NCBI GenBank assembly: GCA_964579415.1
Contig: CAZOGW010000001.1
Location: forward strand, 1 to 64,000
Direction of reading: 5' to 3'
From: CAZOGW01 sp964579415
GTDB lineage: Bacteria > Actinomycetota > Acidimicrobiia > Spongiisociales > UBA5794
DNA: 64,000 nt
In this document: one piece after another, positions 46,507-57,497 of the stretch
Position numbering within the stretch: position 1 is the stretch's first letter
Layout of the letters: each line of letters begins with the position of its first letter
Program-made: the position numbers and the translations under genes
The notes under the pieces: model-generated
The model's input: only the letters and a program-made list of their open reading frames with translations
What the model was told of the DNA's origin: nothing
Database searches by the model: none

Positions 46507-48018
46507 ATGAAAATCATCGAATCGACGGAGCAGACCCTGTTCCCCCGTACCTCCACCTCATCCCGTCCCCTCCGGGGCATGGCCGCCGCCCTCGCTCTCA
46601 CCATCGCCGTAGCGGCGTGCGGAGGTGACAGCCTCGACGCCACCGAGACCACCGAAACCGGCTCGAACGAGGTGCCCGCCACCTCCGCAGCCGAAACCAC
46701 CGGGGCGGCTTCGTCACTCTTCGACAGCAGCCAGGTCCACGACATCTCCATCAGCTACGACCAGGCCGAGTACGAGGCGATGATCGAGACCTACGCCGAC
46801 ACCGGTGACAAAGACTGGATCACGGGAACCGTCACCATCGACGGCACCGAGCTCACCGAGGTGGGCCTGCGTCTCAAGGGCAACTCCTCGCTACGCGGCC
46901 TTGGCGGAGGCGAGGGCCGGGAAGGCGGGTTCGGCGGCGGGCCCGGAGGTTCGGTGTCGGCCGAGGAGCCCGAGTCGCTTCCCTGGCTGGTGCGCCTCGA
47001 CAAGTTGGTCGACGGGCAGCAGTACGAGGGTTACACCTCTTTCGTAGTCCGCTCCAACACCAGCTCCACTTCGCTCAACGAGGCGGTCGCTCTCGAGCTC
47101 CTCGATGCCGCCGGCCTCGCCACCCAGGACGCCACGCCGGTGCGGTTCAGCGTCAATGACGGGGAGCCGGTGCTGCGCCTCGTCATCGAGAACCCCGACG
47201 ACACCTGGGAGGACGCCAACTTCTCCGGCGACGGTGTGCTCTACAAGGCCGAGGCGAGTGGCGACTACACCTACCGGGGGGAGGATCCCGAATCATATGT
47301 GGACGTCTTCGACCAGGAGACCGGCGCGGTCGAGGACCTGTCACCACTGATCGGCTTGCTCGACTTCGTCAACAACAGCGACGACGCCACCTTCGCCGCC
47401 GAGCTGGGTGAGCACCTCGACGTCGACGCCTTCGCCACCTATCTGGCCGTGCAGGAGCTCATCGACAACGGCGACGACATCGACGGCCCCGGCAACAACT
47501 CCTACCTCCGCTACGACGCCGACGCGGACCTCTTCACGGTGGTGGCATGGGACCACAACCTCGCCTTCGGCGGCTTCGGCGGGTCAGGCTTTCCCAGTGG
47601 CGACGGCGGCTTCCCCGGGGGCGGCGGTCGCGACGGCGAGCCTCCGCCGGGAGGGATGCCACCCGGCGGGGAGCCGCCCGCCGGTTGGGAGCCACCCTCC
47701 GACTTCCAACCCCCGACCGGCGACGGGGAGACCCCCACCGGCGACTGGCAGCCCCCCGAGGGCTTCCAGGACGGCGGCGGGCGGGGCCGGAGGGGACGCT
47801 CCAACCCTCTGGTGGAGCGGTTCATGGCCGACACCGACTTCGCCGCCCTCTACGAGGCAAAGCTGGCCGAGTTGAGCGAGCAGCTCTATGAGAGTGGCAC
47901 CGCCGCCGAGATCCTGCAGCGGTGGAGCAGCGTCCTCACCACCCACGCCTCCGACCTCGTCGACGCCGCCACGGTGGAACAGGAAGCCGCCGCCATCGCC
48001 GAGCACTTCGCCACATAG
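46507..48018 (+). CDS. CotH-like secreted lipoprotein kinase
   Basis: 503 residues from the ATG at 46507. A lipobox follows the signal segment (LTIAVAACGGDSLD). CotH-family motifs are VGLRLKGNSSLRG, the YEGYTSFVVRSNTSS region with FLNE-like TSLNEAVALELLDAAG, and FTVVAWDHNLAFGG, which carries the presumed metal-binding aspartate. Residues 365-430 are an inserted Gly/Pro-rich low-complexity region. CotH proteins are atypical kinases that phosphorylate surface proteins. Being secreted, it would act at the cell surface. It is divergent from the DUF4956/VTC operon. Confidence 0.82.
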   Translation: MKIIESTEQTLFPRTSTSSRPLRGMAAALALTIAVAACGGDSLDATETTETGSNEVPATSAAETTGAASSLFDSSQVHDISISYDQAEYEAMIETYADTGDKDWITGTVTIDGTELTEVGLRLKGNSSLRGLGGGEGREGGFGGGPGGSVSAEEPESLPWLVRLDKLVDGQQYEGYTSFVVRSNTSSTSLNEAVALELLDAAGLATQDATPVRFSVNDGEPVLRLVIENPDDTWEDANFSGDGVLYKAEASGDYTYRGEDPESYVDVFDQETGAVEDLSPLIGLLDFVNNSDDATFAAELGEHLDVDAFATYLAVQELIDNGDDIDGPGNNSYLRYDADADLFTVVAWDHNLAFGGFGGSGFPSGDGGFPGGGGRDGEPPPGGMPPGGEPPAGWEPPSDFQPPTGDGETPTGDWQPPEGFQDGGGRGRRGRSNPLVERFMADTDFAALYEAKLAELSEQLYESGTAAEILQRWSSVLTTHASDLVDAATVEQEAAAIAEHFAT

Positions 48019-48075
48019 TGCTTCGACCGACAACCTGACATGACTTCGGGTCGCCGCGGAGCGGGGAAACGCCTC

Positions 48076-48097
48076 GGTACTTTGGTACGGGTACTGC
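48076..48097. repeat. Degenerate GTAC repeat between CotH and sigma-factor genes
   Basis: Three GGTAC-type motifs are spaced 7-9 bases apart (GGTACTTT, GGTACG, GGTACTG), directly downstream of the sigma-factor stop at 48098-48100. The register is imperfect, so this is the weakest array in the set. Confidence 0.45.
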
Positions 48098-49147
48098 CTA
48101 GAGCAGATCCTGCTCGCGGATGCCGAAGGAGGGGTGGCGCAGGCGGCACAGCGCCAGCTTCTCGAGCTGGCGGATGCGCTCGCGGGTGAGGTTGAACTCC
48201 TCGCCGATCTCCTCCAGGGTGCGGGGCACCCCGTCGTAGAAGCCGTAGCGCAGCGCCAGGATGCGGCCCTCCCGATCGGGGAGGCGCTCGATGGAGCGGC
48301 GCAGCGAGTTGGCGATGTCGAGCTCTTCGGTGACGCGCACCGGGTCGACGGCGTCCTCGTCCTCGATGAAGTCGCCGAGCTGGGCGCCATCCTCACCGAC
48401 GGGCTGCTCCAGCGAGACGGTGTCGGCGACACCGAGCGCCAGCTCGACCTTGTCGACGTTGACGCCGGCCTCCTCGGCGATCTCTTCGGGGCGCGGCTCC
48501 CGACCCAGCTCGGCCTTGAGGCTTGCCTGGGCGGCGCGCACCGCGGCCAGGGTGTCGTGGAGGTGCACCGGGATACGGACGGTGCGGGACTTGTCGGCGA
48601 TGGCGCGGGTGATGGCCTGGCGGATCCACCAGGTGGCATAGGTGGAGAACTTGAAGCCCTTGCGCCAGTCGAACTTCTCCACGGCGCGGATGAGGCCGAG
48701 GTTCCCCTCCTGGATCAGGTCGAGGAAATCGATGCCGGAGGTGTTGGCGTAGCGGCGGGCGTTGGCCACGACGAGGCGCAGGTTGGCGGTGAGGAAGGCG
48801 TCCTTGGCCTCACGGCCCTGCCGTACCCGACGGCGGAGGACCATTTCCTCGGACTTGCCCTTGAAGTTGCCGGCCTCCAGCTTCTCGGCTGCGGACTGGC
48901 CCGACTCGATCTTCTGGGCGTAGTCGACTTCCTTCTCAGCGGTGAGCAGCTCGTATTCGCCGATGGCGGTGAGGTACTGGCTGACGAGATCGGTGGTGAG
49001 CCGGCCGCGCTCGTCGGTCAGCTTGTTGCGATCCTTCTCTCGTCGCGAGCGTGTCAGGGTGTCACGCTCGATACGCTCCTTCGCCTCCTGGCGCTCACGT
49101 AGGGCGCGGTCAAGCGTCTTGTCACGCGTCTTGCTACTCGTTGCCAT
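48098..49147 (-). CDS. Sigma-70 family RNA polymerase sigma factor (principal/group 2 type)
   Basis: 349 residues, with GGAGG upstream of the ATG at 49147. Regions 1.2 (DLVSQYLTAIGEYELLTAEKE), 2 (ANLRLVVANARRYA; DLIQEGNLGLIRAVEKFDW; FSTYATWWIRQAITRAI), 3 and 4 (EIGEEFNLTRERIRQLEKLA) are all present. It lacks the long acidic N-terminus of many housekeeping factors. It may be the principal sigma factor or a SigB/HrdB-like alternative; the window alone cannot decide. The final residues (REQDLL) abut a short GTAC repeat. Confidence 0.9.
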   Translation of the reverse strand: MATSSKTRDKTLDRALRERQEAKERIERDTLTRSRREKDRNKLTDERGRLTTDLVSQYLTAIGEYELLTAEKEVDYAQKIESGQSAAEKLEAGNFKGKSEEMVLRRRVRQGREAKDAFLTANLRLVVANARRYANTSGIDFLDLIQEGNLGLIRAVEKFDWRKGFKFSTYATWWIRQAITRAIADKSRTVRIPVHLHDTLAAVRAAQASLKAELGREPRPEEIAEEAGVNVDKVELALGVADTVSLEQPVGEDGAQLGDFIEDEDAVDPVRVTEELDIANSLRRSIERLPDREGRILALRYGFYDGVPRTLEEIGEEFNLTRERIRQLEKLALCRLRHPSFGIREQDLL

Positions 49148-49366
49148 CTAGCGCGGTCCTCCAAAGACTGGCGGGTTGGAACCAGGTCATAAGTCGCCGG
49201 TCGGGGGAGATGGGCTCGTGAATCGGCGCACAAGAACCGGCACGCCTCAATATCACACAGATCGACGCGGTTGTGAACCCAATTTCTCCACAGAGTGACG
49301 TTTCCGGTTCGATCACAGACCGTCCCCCGACGGATCGGCTCGACCCGACTGACAGTACAACCCCGG

Positions 49367-49372
49367 TACCGT
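49367..49372 (+). promoter_or_regulatory. Probable -10 box (TACCGT) for a leaderless transcript
   Basis: TACCGT ends seven bases before the ATG at 49380. This supports that ATG as the start rather than the GTG at 49371, which overlaps the box. Confidence 0.4.
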
Positions 49373-49379
49373 GCTGACT

Positions 49380-51437
<2,058 letters not shown>

Positions 51438-51458
51438 ACGTAAGCTGTCCGGGTTCAC

Positions 51459-53339
51459 ATGGACCCGTCATCGACCATCTGCATCTATTGCGGGGCCGAC
51501 CGCCCACTGGACCAGGACACCTGCCCCAACTGCAAACGCGGCTGGCTGGACAACCACATCGTCCAGCCGGCGGCAGAGTCCCCGGCGTCGCCCGAGCCGG
51601 TCCCGGCACCCCCGCCGGGATGGTTCCGCGCGCCCGAGGCCGCCAGCGACGCTGCCCCATCGGAGGCTGGGCCCAAGGGGGCTGAACCGCATGAAGCCGC
51701 GCTGCAAGAGGCTGAACCGGACCGGGCTGAACCTGAGGATGCTGAACCTGAGGAACCCGAGGAGGAAGCCGCCGCCGGTGAGTCGCCCGGGGATGCCGAG
51801 GAAGCAGGCGACGCCACCGCGGTGATGGCTGCAGTGGTTGCCGGAGGCGGGGACGAGCCGGCCCCCGGCGAGCCGGATCCGGTGGAACAAGGCGCCGTCG
51901 CCGACGAGCACGAAGGCGGACCGACCGGTGTGGCCGATGCCGACGAGGACGCCGCTCAGCCGGCTCCGGGCGTGACCGCCGGCGCCTTCAGCCGGCCCTG
52001 GATCACCGGGGCGCCTCCGACGGAGACGGGCCCGGAGGCTTCGCCGGATGACGGACCTGAAGCTGCAGGCCCGCCGGAAGCCGCTCCCGATGCTCCACCG
52101 CCCACCAGCGAGGAGATCCCGGCGGCACAGGAGGGGTCTCCAGGAGACGAACCTGCGATGGACGCCGCGGCTGCCATCACCGCAGACGATCCGGCGGAAG
52201 AGCGAGGACCGGAGCCCGCAGAGGAACCGCCGCCCCCTGGAGGAACGGTGGTGGACGAGCCGCCCCCGGCGCAACAGGAGCCCCCGGCCGCAGAGCCCGT
52301 CGCAGTAGAGGAGGCACCGGGAGCAGAGGAGCCTGCGGAGCACACCGAGGATCAGACTGCACTGGTCGCCGCCGGATGGGTCGCCGGCGCGGCGGCGACC
52401 GCAGAACCGGGCACCGAGCCTGCCGCCGACAACGGGCCCCAGACCGAGAACGAGCCCAAGGATGAGGGAGAAGCCGATGGCGCGGCGGAACCCGCGGTCG
52501 ACGATGCTGCCGAGCCGACGGCCGTCATGGACGCCGCGCCGGCGGACTCCCCGGTGGAGGAGCCGCCGGCCGAACCCACCGAGGAAGACCTCAAGAAGGC
52601 CCGACGCCGGGAACGGCTGCTCCTCACCGGCGCCGTGCTGGCCGTGGTCGTGGCATGGATCGTCGCCCTCTTCCTGATCTCCCGTCAGGGCGACGACGAG
52701 CCCGGCTTCGCCGCCCCCTCCACCACCGCCGCCCCGGACACATCGACATCGGCACCACCCGAGACCACCACCACGGCACCTCCGACGACAACCACCACCC
52801 CTGAGACCACCACCACGGCGGCGCCGATCGACCCGGTCGGCGAGCCGGCAACGGATCTCGGCCTCAGCTACGTCTCCCTCGGCGAGCTCGGCTTCGGTTC
52901 CGGCGAGGCGCTGGGACGCCTGGTCGCCACCTTCGACCAACCGGACCGGATCTCGCCTGCCGGCGAGGCCGACGGCCTCTGCCCCGCCGAGGCCGGGTTC
53001 GTCGCCGCATGGGGACCGCTCGAAGCGATCTTCCGCGGCGACACAGTGGCGTCCGAGCTGGTCGGGTTCCGGGTGGGACCGGACGTCGCCGGGCACGCTA
53101 CAGGCGGGATCGCCACCCTCTCCGGAGGAAGGGTGGGCGACACCGTGGCCGCATGGGAGGCCATCTACCCCAGCTTCGACCTTTCCGCGATCGACGGCGG
53201 CGCCGGCTACGTCCTGGTGCGTCCCTCCGACGGCGTGACGCTGCTGTGGGGACCCCTCTCCGGCGAGGGTGAGGAAGCGGTGATCGCCGGCATCAACTCA
53301 CCGCGCAGCTGCGACGGCGGGCCCGGGGCGGACGGCTGA
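51459..53339 (+). CDS. Zinc-ribbon, acidic, single-pass membrane protein with unknown C-terminal domain
   Basis: 626 residues. Cys8, 11, 22 and 25 (CIYCG..CPNCK) form an N-terminal zinc ribbon. About 330 residues of Glu/Ala/Pro-rich low-complexity sequence follow, then a basic stop (KKARRRERLL) and a membrane segment (LTGAVLAVVVAWIVALFLI, about 388-408). A Thr/Pro-rich stalk leads to an extracytoplasmic domain at about 466-620. That domain matches the C-terminus of the protein at 61590-62513, including two cysteines and WGPLEAI / LLWGPLSG. Function is unknown. It is 58 bases upstream of the P-loop/LCP gene, suggesting an envelope operon. Confidence 0.75.
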   Translation: MDPSSTICIYCGADRPLDQDTCPNCKRGWLDNHIVQPAAESPASPEPVPAPPPGWFRAPEAASDAAPSEAGPKGAEPHEAALQEAEPDRAEPEDAEPEEPEEEAAAGESPGDAEEAGDATAVMAAVVAGGGDEPAPGEPDPVEQGAVADEHEGGPTGVADADEDAAQPAPGVTAGAFSRPWITGAPPTETGPEASPDDGPEAAGPPEAAPDAPPPTSEEIPAAQEGSPGDEPAMDAAAAITADDPAEERGPEPAEEPPPPGGTVVDEPPPAQQEPPAAEPVAVEEAPGAEEPAEHTEDQTALVAAGWVAGAAATAEPGTEPAADNGPQTENEPKDEGEADGAAEPAVDDAAEPTAVMDAAPADSPVEEPPAEPTEEDLKKARRRERLLLTGAVLAVVVAWIVALFLISRQGDDEPGFAAPSTTAAPDTSTSAPPETTTTAPPTTTTTPETTTTAAPIDPVGEPATDLGLSYVSLGELGFGSGEALGRLVATFDQPDRISPAGEADGLCPAEAGFVAAWGPLEAIFRGDTVASELVGFRVGPDVAGHATGGIATLSGGRVGDTVAAWEAIYPSFDLSAIDGGAGYVLVRPSDGVTLLWGPLSGEGEEAVIAGINSPRSCDGGPGADG

Positions 53340-53397
53340 TGACTCACAATCAACCGACCCTGCGTAACATGACGCCGCTCTGGACAAGAACCCCCTG

Positions 53398-55329
53398 ATG
53401 ACCGATGTGACACCCCACCGCCGAACCCATCGATTCTGGCGACGCCTGTTCGCGCTTCCCAACATCGTCGCGGTGCTCGTCGGCATCGCCGCCTTCTGGG
53501 CGGTCGTACAGAGCTACCAGACCAACCGGGGCGCCCTCATCGCCGCCGCGGTGGGGGGTGTGGTGACGGCTGCGGTCTGGCTGATCTGGGACCGCATCGC
53601 CGGGCTCCGGCCGGTGGCCAAGCTGGTCGGGGTCCCCTCCGTCGGTGCCATCCCCTCGACGCCGGGCTCGCCCGCCCCCACGCTGGTCGCGCCCGACTCC
53701 CCCGCCTCCACCGCCTACCACCGGGCCGCGGCCCGCCTCGAGGCGTCGACGCGGGGCCGGGTCCTGCTCGTCGCCGGCATGGGCTCGGGGCAGGGGGCCA
53801 CCACCGCCGCGCTGAACCTGGCGGTGGCGGCGACCCGGACCGGGCGGCGCACCCTGCTCGTCGACGGCGATATCGCCTCGGCGAGGTTGAGCCACTTCGG
53901 GCGCAGCGGCATCAGCCCAGGCCTCACCGAGATCGCTTCCGGGGATGCCACCGTCGCCGCCGCCGCCCGCCTGTGGACCATCGACGAGCGGAGCCGCCTC
54001 CCCTTCATCCCTGCCGGCACGCCTCTCGGAGCCGACGTGCAGCTCTCCCGGCGAGCCGTCACCGAGGCGCTCGACGACATCACCACCGCCGCCGACCTGG
54101 TCCTCATCGACGCCGGCGACCTGGCCCAGTCCTCGATCGACGCCCTGGGGACGCTCGCCGACGGCACGCTCATGGTGATGCCCAAGGCGGCCCACCGCTC
54201 CACCGTCGAGGCGCTCACCCAGCGGCTCGACGAGGCCGGCGCCCCGGCAATCGGCTACGTGGTCAACGAGGCGGCGCCGAGCCCGCCTTCGGCCCACCAG
54301 CACCCGGTCTTCCGCAGCCTGAAGCGGGCGGTGGCCACCTCTCTCCTGGTGCTGGTCGCCTACGGTGCCTTCAACGGCGTCCAGCTCTGGCAGTCGTGGA
54401 CCAGCGTGGAGCGGCATCGCGTCGATATCGCCGCCGCCAGCGAGTTCCTTCCCCTTCCCGAGGGTGGCGTTCCCGACGAGGGACTCCCCCAGGAGGCCGC
54501 CACCGCCATGACCGCGGTGCCCAGCCCCGACGGCGACTACCTGGCCGTGCTCGTCATCGGGACCGACCTGTCGGGATCCCTGGCGGACGTCATCACCCTG
54601 CTCATCATCCCCTCCACCGAGGACCCGCCCTCCATCGTGTCGATCCCTCGCGACCTCTACGTGCCCAACCGTTGTAGCGGCAGACTGGACAAGATCAACT
54701 CGAACATGGCCGGCTGCGGTACCAGCGTGGACGGCCCCACCCAGACCGCCCTGGCGGTGCAGGACTTCACCGGCATCAAGATCGATCACCTCGCCATCTT
54801 CGATTTCGAGGGCTTCGCCGAGATCATCGACGCCGTCGGCGGCTACGAGATCTGCCTCGACTATCCGGTACGGGACAGCAAGGCCCACCTCGACCTTCCC
54901 GCCGGCTGCACCCAGGCCACCGGGGAGCAGACACTGTCCTGGGTGCGCTCCCGCAGCACCCAGGAGCTGGTCGACGGGCGCTGGCGGACCATGTCCAGGG
55001 TGAGCGACCTCACCCGCAACCAGCGCCAGCAGGAGGTGATCCTCGACATGCTGGGCAAGTTGGGCGACTTCCAGTCGCCGCAGGACCTCACCAACACGGT
55101 GCGGAGCCTCACCAGCGCCTTCGCCCTCGACGACCAGCTCGGCCTGGCCGCCGCCGTCAACCTGGCCTGGGATCTGCGGGACATGCAGCCCTCCGACATC
55201 GTGAGGCTGGAGATCCCCGTCGCCGACGACCGTACCGCCTCCGGCGCCCTGGTCCTGATCAACACCGTTCCCTTCGACCAGGTTCTCGCCGAGGTGTATC
55301 CCGACTTAGCGCCGACCAGGACGAACTGA
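53398..55329 (+). CDS. Fusion of a degenerate P-loop (ParA/BY-kinase-like) domain and an LCP domain
   Basis: 643 residues. Two N-terminal membrane segments (about 18-38 and 45-68) are followed by a cytosolic P-loop domain (residues about 115-295). Its Walker A reads GMGSGQGATTAALNLA, lacking the usual lysine before the Thr pair, while the A'-like LLVDGD is present. A third membrane segment (about 311-330) leads to an extracellular LytR-CpsA-Psr domain (about 381-620; VLVIGTDLSG, SIPRDLYVP, LSWVRSRS, NQRQQEVI). LCP proteins ligate glycopolymers to the cell wall. Topology is self-consistent. The final codons form one arm of a long terminator stem. Confidence 0.85.
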   Translation: MTDVTPHRRTHRFWRRLFALPNIVAVLVGIAAFWAVVQSYQTNRGALIAAAVGGVVTAAVWLIWDRIAGLRPVAKLVGVPSVGAIPSTPGSPAPTLVAPDSPASTAYHRAAARLEASTRGRVLLVAGMGSGQGATTAALNLAVAATRTGRRTLLVDGDIASARLSHFGRSGISPGLTEIASGDATVAAAARLWTIDERSRLPFIPAGTPLGADVQLSRRAVTEALDDITTAADLVLIDAGDLAQSSIDALGTLADGTLMVMPKAAHRSTVEALTQRLDEAGAPAIGYVVNEAAPSPPSAHQHPVFRSLKRAVATSLLVLVAYGAFNGVQLWQSWTSVERHRVDIAAASEFLPLPEGGVPDEGLPQEAATAMTAVPSPDGDYLAVLVIGTDLSGSLADVITLLIIPSTEDPPSIVSIPRDLYVPNRCSGRLDKINSNMAGCGTSVDGPTQTALAVQDFTGIKIDHLAIFDFEGFAEIIDAVGGYEICLDYPVRDSKAHLDLPAGCTQATGEQTLSWVRSRSTQELVDGRWRTMSRVSDLTRNQRQQEVILDMLGKLGDFQSPQDLTNTVRSLTSAFALDDQLGLAAAVNLAWDLRDMQPSDIVRLEIPVADDRTASGALVLINTVPFDQVLAEVYPDLAPTRTN

Positions 55330-55366
55330 GGGCCGTTCCGGCCCCTCAGTTCGTCCTGGTCGGCGC
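55309..55366 (+). terminator. Very long terminator stem overlapping the end of the LCP gene
   Basis: 55309-55334 pairs with 55340-55366 over 26 base pairs with one bulged base and loop GTTCC. The left arm contains the last seven codons of the LCP gene. A heptamer array begins at 55368, so two terminator-like structures are stacked. Confidence 0.75.
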
Positions 55367-55367
55367 C

Positions 55368-55395
55368 GTACTTGGTACTTGGTACTTGGTATCTG
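55368..55395. repeat. Heptanucleotide array GTACTTG x3, GTATCTG
   Basis: Four units in register, followed by GCGAC, the complement of the GTCGC loop core seen in the two nine-unit hairpins. It faces an inverted partner at 55448-55470. Confidence 0.88.
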
Positions 55396-55447
55396 GCGAC
55401 CACTGCAGGAGCCTCCGTCCCAAGTCACCGGATCAGGCTGCTCCGCC

Positions 55448-55470
55448 TACCAAGTACCAAGTACCTCCCC
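55448..55470. repeat. Heptanucleotide array TACCAAG x2, TACCTCC
   Basis: The inverted counterpart of 55368-55395, separated from it by about 50 bases. It lies before the 3' end of the oppF-like gene. It is not in the same 7-base register as its partner, unlike the arms at 4017-4086. Confidence 0.8.
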
Positions 55471-55521
55471 GCTACGACGCAACTCTTAGGACCTCGGTCA
55501 CCTTGGGGAACGCCCGCAACC

Positions 55522-56526
55522 TCACACCGGCTGGTATGGCTGCTCCGCCAAGGGACCGGCCCTGAGATGGCAGGCGGCGGTGTGGGAGGATTCGCCGGGG
55601 ACCTTCATCAGGTCGGGGTCCTCGATGTCGCACAGGCCGGGGCGGGCGATGGGGCAGCGGGGATGGAACCGGCAACCGGGGGGTGGGTTGAGCGGGGAGG
55701 GGATCTCTCCCTGCAGGTGCTGGCGGTTACGGGGCCGGGTCGGGTCGGGAACGGGTATGGCCCGGAGCAGCGCCTCGGTGTAGGGGTGGGCGGGGGAGGC
55801 GTACAGGGTGTTGCGATCGGTCGACTCGACGATGCGTCCCAGGTACATGACCAGGACCCGGTCGGAGACGTGCTCCACCACCGCCAGGTTGTGCGCCACG
55901 AACAGCAACGTGAGCCTCAGCTCCTGTTGCAGTTCACGGAGAAGGTTGAGCACCTGGGCCTGCACCGAGACGTCCAGAGCCGAGACCGGCTCGTCGGCAA
56001 CCACGAAGCGAGGCTCGAGGACCAGGGCGCGGGCGATGCCGATGCGCTGCCGCTGGCCCCCGGAGAACTCGTGCGGGTAGCGGTCGGCGTGCTGGGGCCT
56101 CAGGCCGACCAGGTCCAGCATGCGGTGGACCCGCCGGCGCCGTTCCTTGGCATCGCCGATGCGGTGGATACGTAACCCCTCTGCGATCGAGTTGCCCACC
56201 GTGGTGCGGGGGTCGAGCGAGGAGTAGGGGTCCTGGAAGATGTACTGCACGTTCTGGCGGAAGGTGCCCAGGTCCTTGCCTGAGAGGTGGGTGACGTCGG
56301 TGCCGTCGAATATGATCGACCCCGACGTGGGCTCCAGGAGCCGCACCAGCATGCGGCCCAGGGTGGTCTTGCCGCACCCCGACTCCCCTACCAGGCCCAC
56401 CGTCTCGCCCTCTTCGATGTCGAGGGTGACGCCGGCGACGGCGTCGACGGTGGCCACCGTGCGTTGCAGGATGCCACCCTTGACGGGGAACTTCTTGGTG
56501 ACGTCCGACATCTGGACCAGGCTCAT
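55522..56526 (-). CDS. Oligopeptide-type ABC transporter ATP-binding protein (OppF-like)
   Basis: 334 residues from the ATG at 56526, overlapping the upstream ATPase gene by four bases. Walker A is GESGCGKTTLG (about 47-57), the signature is FSGGQRQRIGIARA, Walker B is RFVVADEPVSALD and the H-loop is FVAHNLAVV. The C-terminal oligopeptide-transporter region has the cysteine-rich CRFHPRCPIARPGLC typical of OppD/OppF proteins that carry an iron-sulfur site. It powers import together with the gapped partner upstream. It is the last gene of the five-gene operon. Confidence 0.93.
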   Translation of the reverse strand: MSLVQMSDVTKKFPVKGGILQRTVATVDAVAGVTLDIEEGETVGLVGESGCGKTTLGRMLVRLLEPTSGSIIFDGTDVTHLSGKDLGTFRQNVQYIFQDPYSSLDPRTTVGNSIAEGLRIHRIGDAKERRRRVHRMLDLVGLRPQHADRYPHEFSGGQRQRIGIARALVLEPRFVVADEPVSALDVSVQAQVLNLLRELQQELRLTLLFVAHNLAVVEHVSDRVLVMYLGRIVESTDRNTLYASPAHPYTEALLRAIPVPDPTRPRNRQHLQGEIPSPLNPPPGCRFHPRCPIARPGLCDIEDPDLMKVPGESSHTAACHLRAGPLAEQPYQPV

Positions 56527-57497
56527 CCGTACGACTCCTCGTAGAGGAAGCAACGCACCTTGTGCCGGGGGGAGACCTCGGCGAGCTGGGGGTCCTCGGT
56601 GAGGCAGACTTCGAGCCCGGCCTGGACCCGGGCGGCGCACCGGTCGGCGAAGCGGCATCCCTTGCCCACGTCGATGAGATTGGGCACCGTGCCCGGGATG
56701 ACGGCGAGCTCGTCCTTGACCGCGCCCAGTACGGGGATGGAGCCGATCAGCCCCTGCGTGTAGGGGTGCTTGGGGTCGGCGAACAGCTCGCGGACGTCGG
56801 CCTCCTCCACGATCTGACCGGCGTACATGACCGCCACCCGGTGCGCCATCTCGGCGACGACGCCGAGGTCGTGGGTGATGAGGATGACAGCGGTGCGCCG
56901 CTTCTGTTNNNNNNNNNNGAGGAGCGCCGGGTCGCAGGCGAGCGCCATGGCGATCATCACCCGCTGCGCCATCCCTCCAGACATCTCGTGCGGGTAGGCC
57001 CGCGCCCGGCGCTGCGGGTCGGGGATCCCCACCGCCTTCAACATCTCGGCGGTGCGCTCGTCGCGCATCTCCTTCTTCCAGTCGCGGTGCAGTTCGAACA
57101 CCTCGGAGATCTGTGCCCCGACCCGAACCACCGGGTTCAGCGAGGAGGTGGGTTGCTGGAAGATCATCGACATGTGCTCGCCGCGCAGCTTGGAGAGCTC
57201 CTTCTGCGAGAGGTCGCTGATCTCCCGCCCGTCGAAGCGCACCGAGCCGGAGACGATGCGACCCGGCTTGGGTACCAGGCCCATGATCGACAGCGACGTC
57301 ACCGACTTGCCGCAGCCCGACTCACCGACCACGCCGAGCACTTCCCCGCGATCGACGTGAAAGTCGACGCCGTCCACCGCCTGGACCACGCCGGAGCGGG
57401 TGAAGAAGTGCGTCTTGAGGTCGGTGACCTCGAGCAGGTGGCCCTCGGAGGGGTCGGGTGCCGTCGCCGGCTGCGGGGTGGGGGTTTCGACTGTCAT
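56523..57497 (-). CDS. Oligopeptide-type ABC transporter ATP-binding protein (OppD-like), interrupted by a gap
   Basis: About 324 residues as written, with a 10-N run at 56909-56918. Walker A (GESGCGKSVTSLSI) and signature (MSGGMAQRVMIAMALA) are present. The sequence jumps from ACDPALL to QKRRTAVILITHDLG, so the whole Walker B/D-loop segment (normally about 24 residues between these points) is missing. Because the family invariably has it and the frame continues, this is an assembly deficit, not an inactivating mutation. The C-terminal cysteine motif (CRFADRCAARVQAGLEVC) is present. Confidence 0.88.
   Translation of the reverse strand: MTVETPTPQPATAPDPSEGHLLEVTDLKTHFFTRSGVVQAVDGVDFHVDRGEVLGVVGESGCGKSVTSLSIMGLVPKPGRIVSGSVRFDGREISDLSQKELSKLRGEHMSMIFQQPTSSLNPVVRVGAQISEVFELHRDWKKEMRDERTAEMLKAVGIPDPQRRARAYPHEMSGGMAQRVMIAMALACDPALLXXXXQKRRTAVILITHDLGVVAEMAHRVAVMYAGQIVEEADVRELFADPKHPYTQGLIGSIPVLGAVKDELAVIPGTVPNLIDVGKGCRFADRCAARVQAGLEVCLTEDPQLAEVSPRHKVRCFLYEESYG
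56909..56918. other. Assembly gap (10 N) inside the OppD-like gene
   Basis: Ten N replace about 70 bases expected from alignment with sister ATPases (Walker B and D-loop). The size is a placeholder; the surrounding frame is continuous. Confidence 0.9.

Noticed and set aside
56909..56918. Inactivating deletion of Walker B in the OppD-like gene
   Set aside because: The loss coincides exactly with N characters; the rest of the gene is intact.
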